Shown: positions 63,157-64,000 of the stretch, one piece after another
How the letters are laid out: every line of letters starts with the position of its first letter
Numbering within the stretch: the first letter of the stretch is position 1
Source: Furfurilactobacillus curtus
GTDB lineage: Bacteria > Bacillota > Bacilli > Lactobacillales > Lactobacillaceae
Reading direction: 5' to 3'
Assembly: GCF_045862785.1 (NCBI RefSeq)
Contig: NZ_BQXO01000004.1
Span: forward strand, 1 to 64,000
DNA: 64,000 bases
Made by a program: the position numbers and the translations under genes
Notes under the pieces: model-generated
Seen by the model: the letters and a program-made list of their open reading frames with translations, nothing else
The model's database searches: none
Told to the model about the DNA's origin: nothing

Positions 63157-64000
63157 TTAAAAAGCACCACCACCGGATCCGCCACCAAAGCCGCCAGAAC
63201 TACCACCTGAAAAGCCACCAGAACCACCACTGCTACTGGACAGGGCGCTGCTACTAGCAGAAATGGAATTAGAAAAGGTGCCAGTAAATGCCTGATCGAA
63301 ATTAATCGAGTGATTGCCAAAACCATAATAATATGGGAACAAAATTCCAGTGGTGGCAATTGTAGCTGCTCCGAAATCGTTGGCCACGGCTTGGGTCACC
63401 TGCTTAGCCAATCCAAAAGCCGCCGCGTACGGTAACAACTGCTCCCATAAAATTAAGTCGCCAACCTCGGCTGTATTGAAATGTCCCACATCACGAAGCA
63501 TTCGTTTAAGCCCTCGAAGCTCGTTAACCAGCTGATCGCCATCAGCGGTGTATCGATTGATCCGTTGCCGTTGCCAAATGATGATTACGGTTAATAATCC
63601 TGCAAAGACAGCTAGTCCCAACCACCATACCAACTTAATCTGAGCAGGACCGGCCCCAATTAGGAGCGCCGCTAACCCAGCTAAAGCAAGATTGCCAATT
63701 AATAACGCTAAGAGCCAGCGACGAACGCCAAGATTATGTCCATCTTCATAAGTGGCCACTTGGTCGGAAATACGGCGTTGCCATTGTAGGAAATGCTGCT
63801 GTAAATGGCCTTTTTGATCTCTTTTACCATATTTTTCAACCGCCACCATCGTAACTTGATCACCATCGCCAATGTGTTTAATCATAAACTCGGTTAGTGG
63901 TTCATCGATAGGCTGTTGACCAACTTTAGCCAACACATAGGTATTGTCGTCTGAAGTTAATGTGACGGCCTTTTTGGCGACTAATTGAAGCAATTCGCCC
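63157..64000 (-). CDS. DUF2207 family membrane protein, C-terminal part (runs off the right edge)
   Basis: The frame is open to the window end, so the N-terminal part is missing. Visible: C-terminal section of a DUF2207 protein with two adjacent helices (LLALLIGNLALAGLAALLIG and WWLGLAVFAGLLTVIIIW), a soluble region with LILWEQLLPYAAAFGLAKQV, and a terminal Ser/Gly tail (SGGSGGFSGGSSGGF). The tail and the ILWEQLLPYAAAFG motif are family hallmarks. Function unknown. Confidence 0.85.
   Translation of the reverse strand, partial: GELLQLVAKKAVTLTSDDNTYVLAKVGQQPIDEPLTEFMIKHIGDGDQVTMVAVEKYGKRDQKGHLQQHFLQWQRRISDQVATYEDGHNLGVRRWLLALLIGNLALAGLAALLIGAGPAQIKLVWWLGLAVFAGLLTVIIIWQRQRINRYTADGDQLVNELRGLKRMLRDVGHFNTAEVGDLILWEQLLPYAAAFGLAKQVTQAVANDFGAATIATTGILFPYYYGFGNHSINFDQAFTGTFSNSISASSSALSSSSGGSGGFSGGSSGGFGGGSGGGAF

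Overview
The window reads as a chromosomal segment of a Gram-positive lactic acid bacterium of the family Lactobacillaceae; the genus cannot be fixed from the sequence alone. The family call rests on the lipoteichoic acid (LTA) glycolipid genes (lafA/lafB type), the HPr/Enzyme I pair, ClpE with CtsR- and HrcA-type boxes, KxYKxGKxW-signal surface proteins, a DUF4828 protein, strong AGGAGG ribosome-binding sites and frequent TTG/GTG starts. Almost all of it looks like core or niche-adaptive chromosome; no phage, plasmid, insertion sequence or CRISPR array is visible.

Layout. 1-330 is the promoter and leader region of an rRNA operon that leaves the window on the minus strand. 0.5-6.5 kb holds LTA synthase, a YkuJ-family protein, a flippase-like membrane protein and two family-4 glycosyltransferases (glycolipid anchor synthesis). 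6.8-8.8 kb is ptsHI. 9.1-15.5 kb has a YfhO-type membrane glycosyltransferase and a divergent giant protein joining an acyltransferase-like membrane domain to an LTA-synthase-like sulfatase domain. 15.6-18.1 kb is clpE with stacked CIRCE and CtsR boxes. 18.4-23 kb holds a MucBP/SH3-like protein, a FemAB ligase, a GNAT acetyltransferase, lemA and htpX. 23.3-27.9 kb has a second, AT-richer YfhO protein and prfC.

28-31.3 kb is a divergent pair of secreted wall-binding repeat hydrolases (NlpC/P60 and glucosaminidase) that share near-identical DNA in inverted orientation; a 41-base N run breaks the first. Then come an acyltransferase, an AI-2E-family transporter and a DUF402 phosphatase. 34.6-44.8 kb is an exopolysaccharide locus: priming transferase, Wzz, Wzy, a DUF4422 transferase, three paralogous GT2 enzymes and UDP-galactopyranose mutase on the minus strand, flanked by another GT2 and by a divergent Wzx flippase. 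Flavodoxin, a 55-residue membrane peptide, two diverging GtrA proteins, a YihY protein, a DNA glycosylase, an autoregulated MarR gene, a pyridoxine/HMP kinase, tRNA-Arg(CCU), a tautomerase, a DEAD-box helicase and an oxidoreductase follow to 53.7 kb. 54-57 kb has a DUF4828 protein, a D,D-carboxypeptidase, an unknown protein and a degenerate GH25 protein. 57-63 kb is a gluconate locus (RpiR regulator, gluconokinase, two tandem GntP permeases). A DUF2207 protein runs off the right edge.

Theme: about half of the coding sequence builds, decorates or trims the envelope (LTA, peptidoglycan, capsule). The least expected observations are: apparent ATC/ATA initiation codons, strongest for the RpiR regulator and the GNAT gene; an assembly gap whose true length can be predicted from the inverted partner gene; a degenerate lysozyme-fold protein; and a repeated GAAAA-N3-TTTTC element at the gluconate genes.
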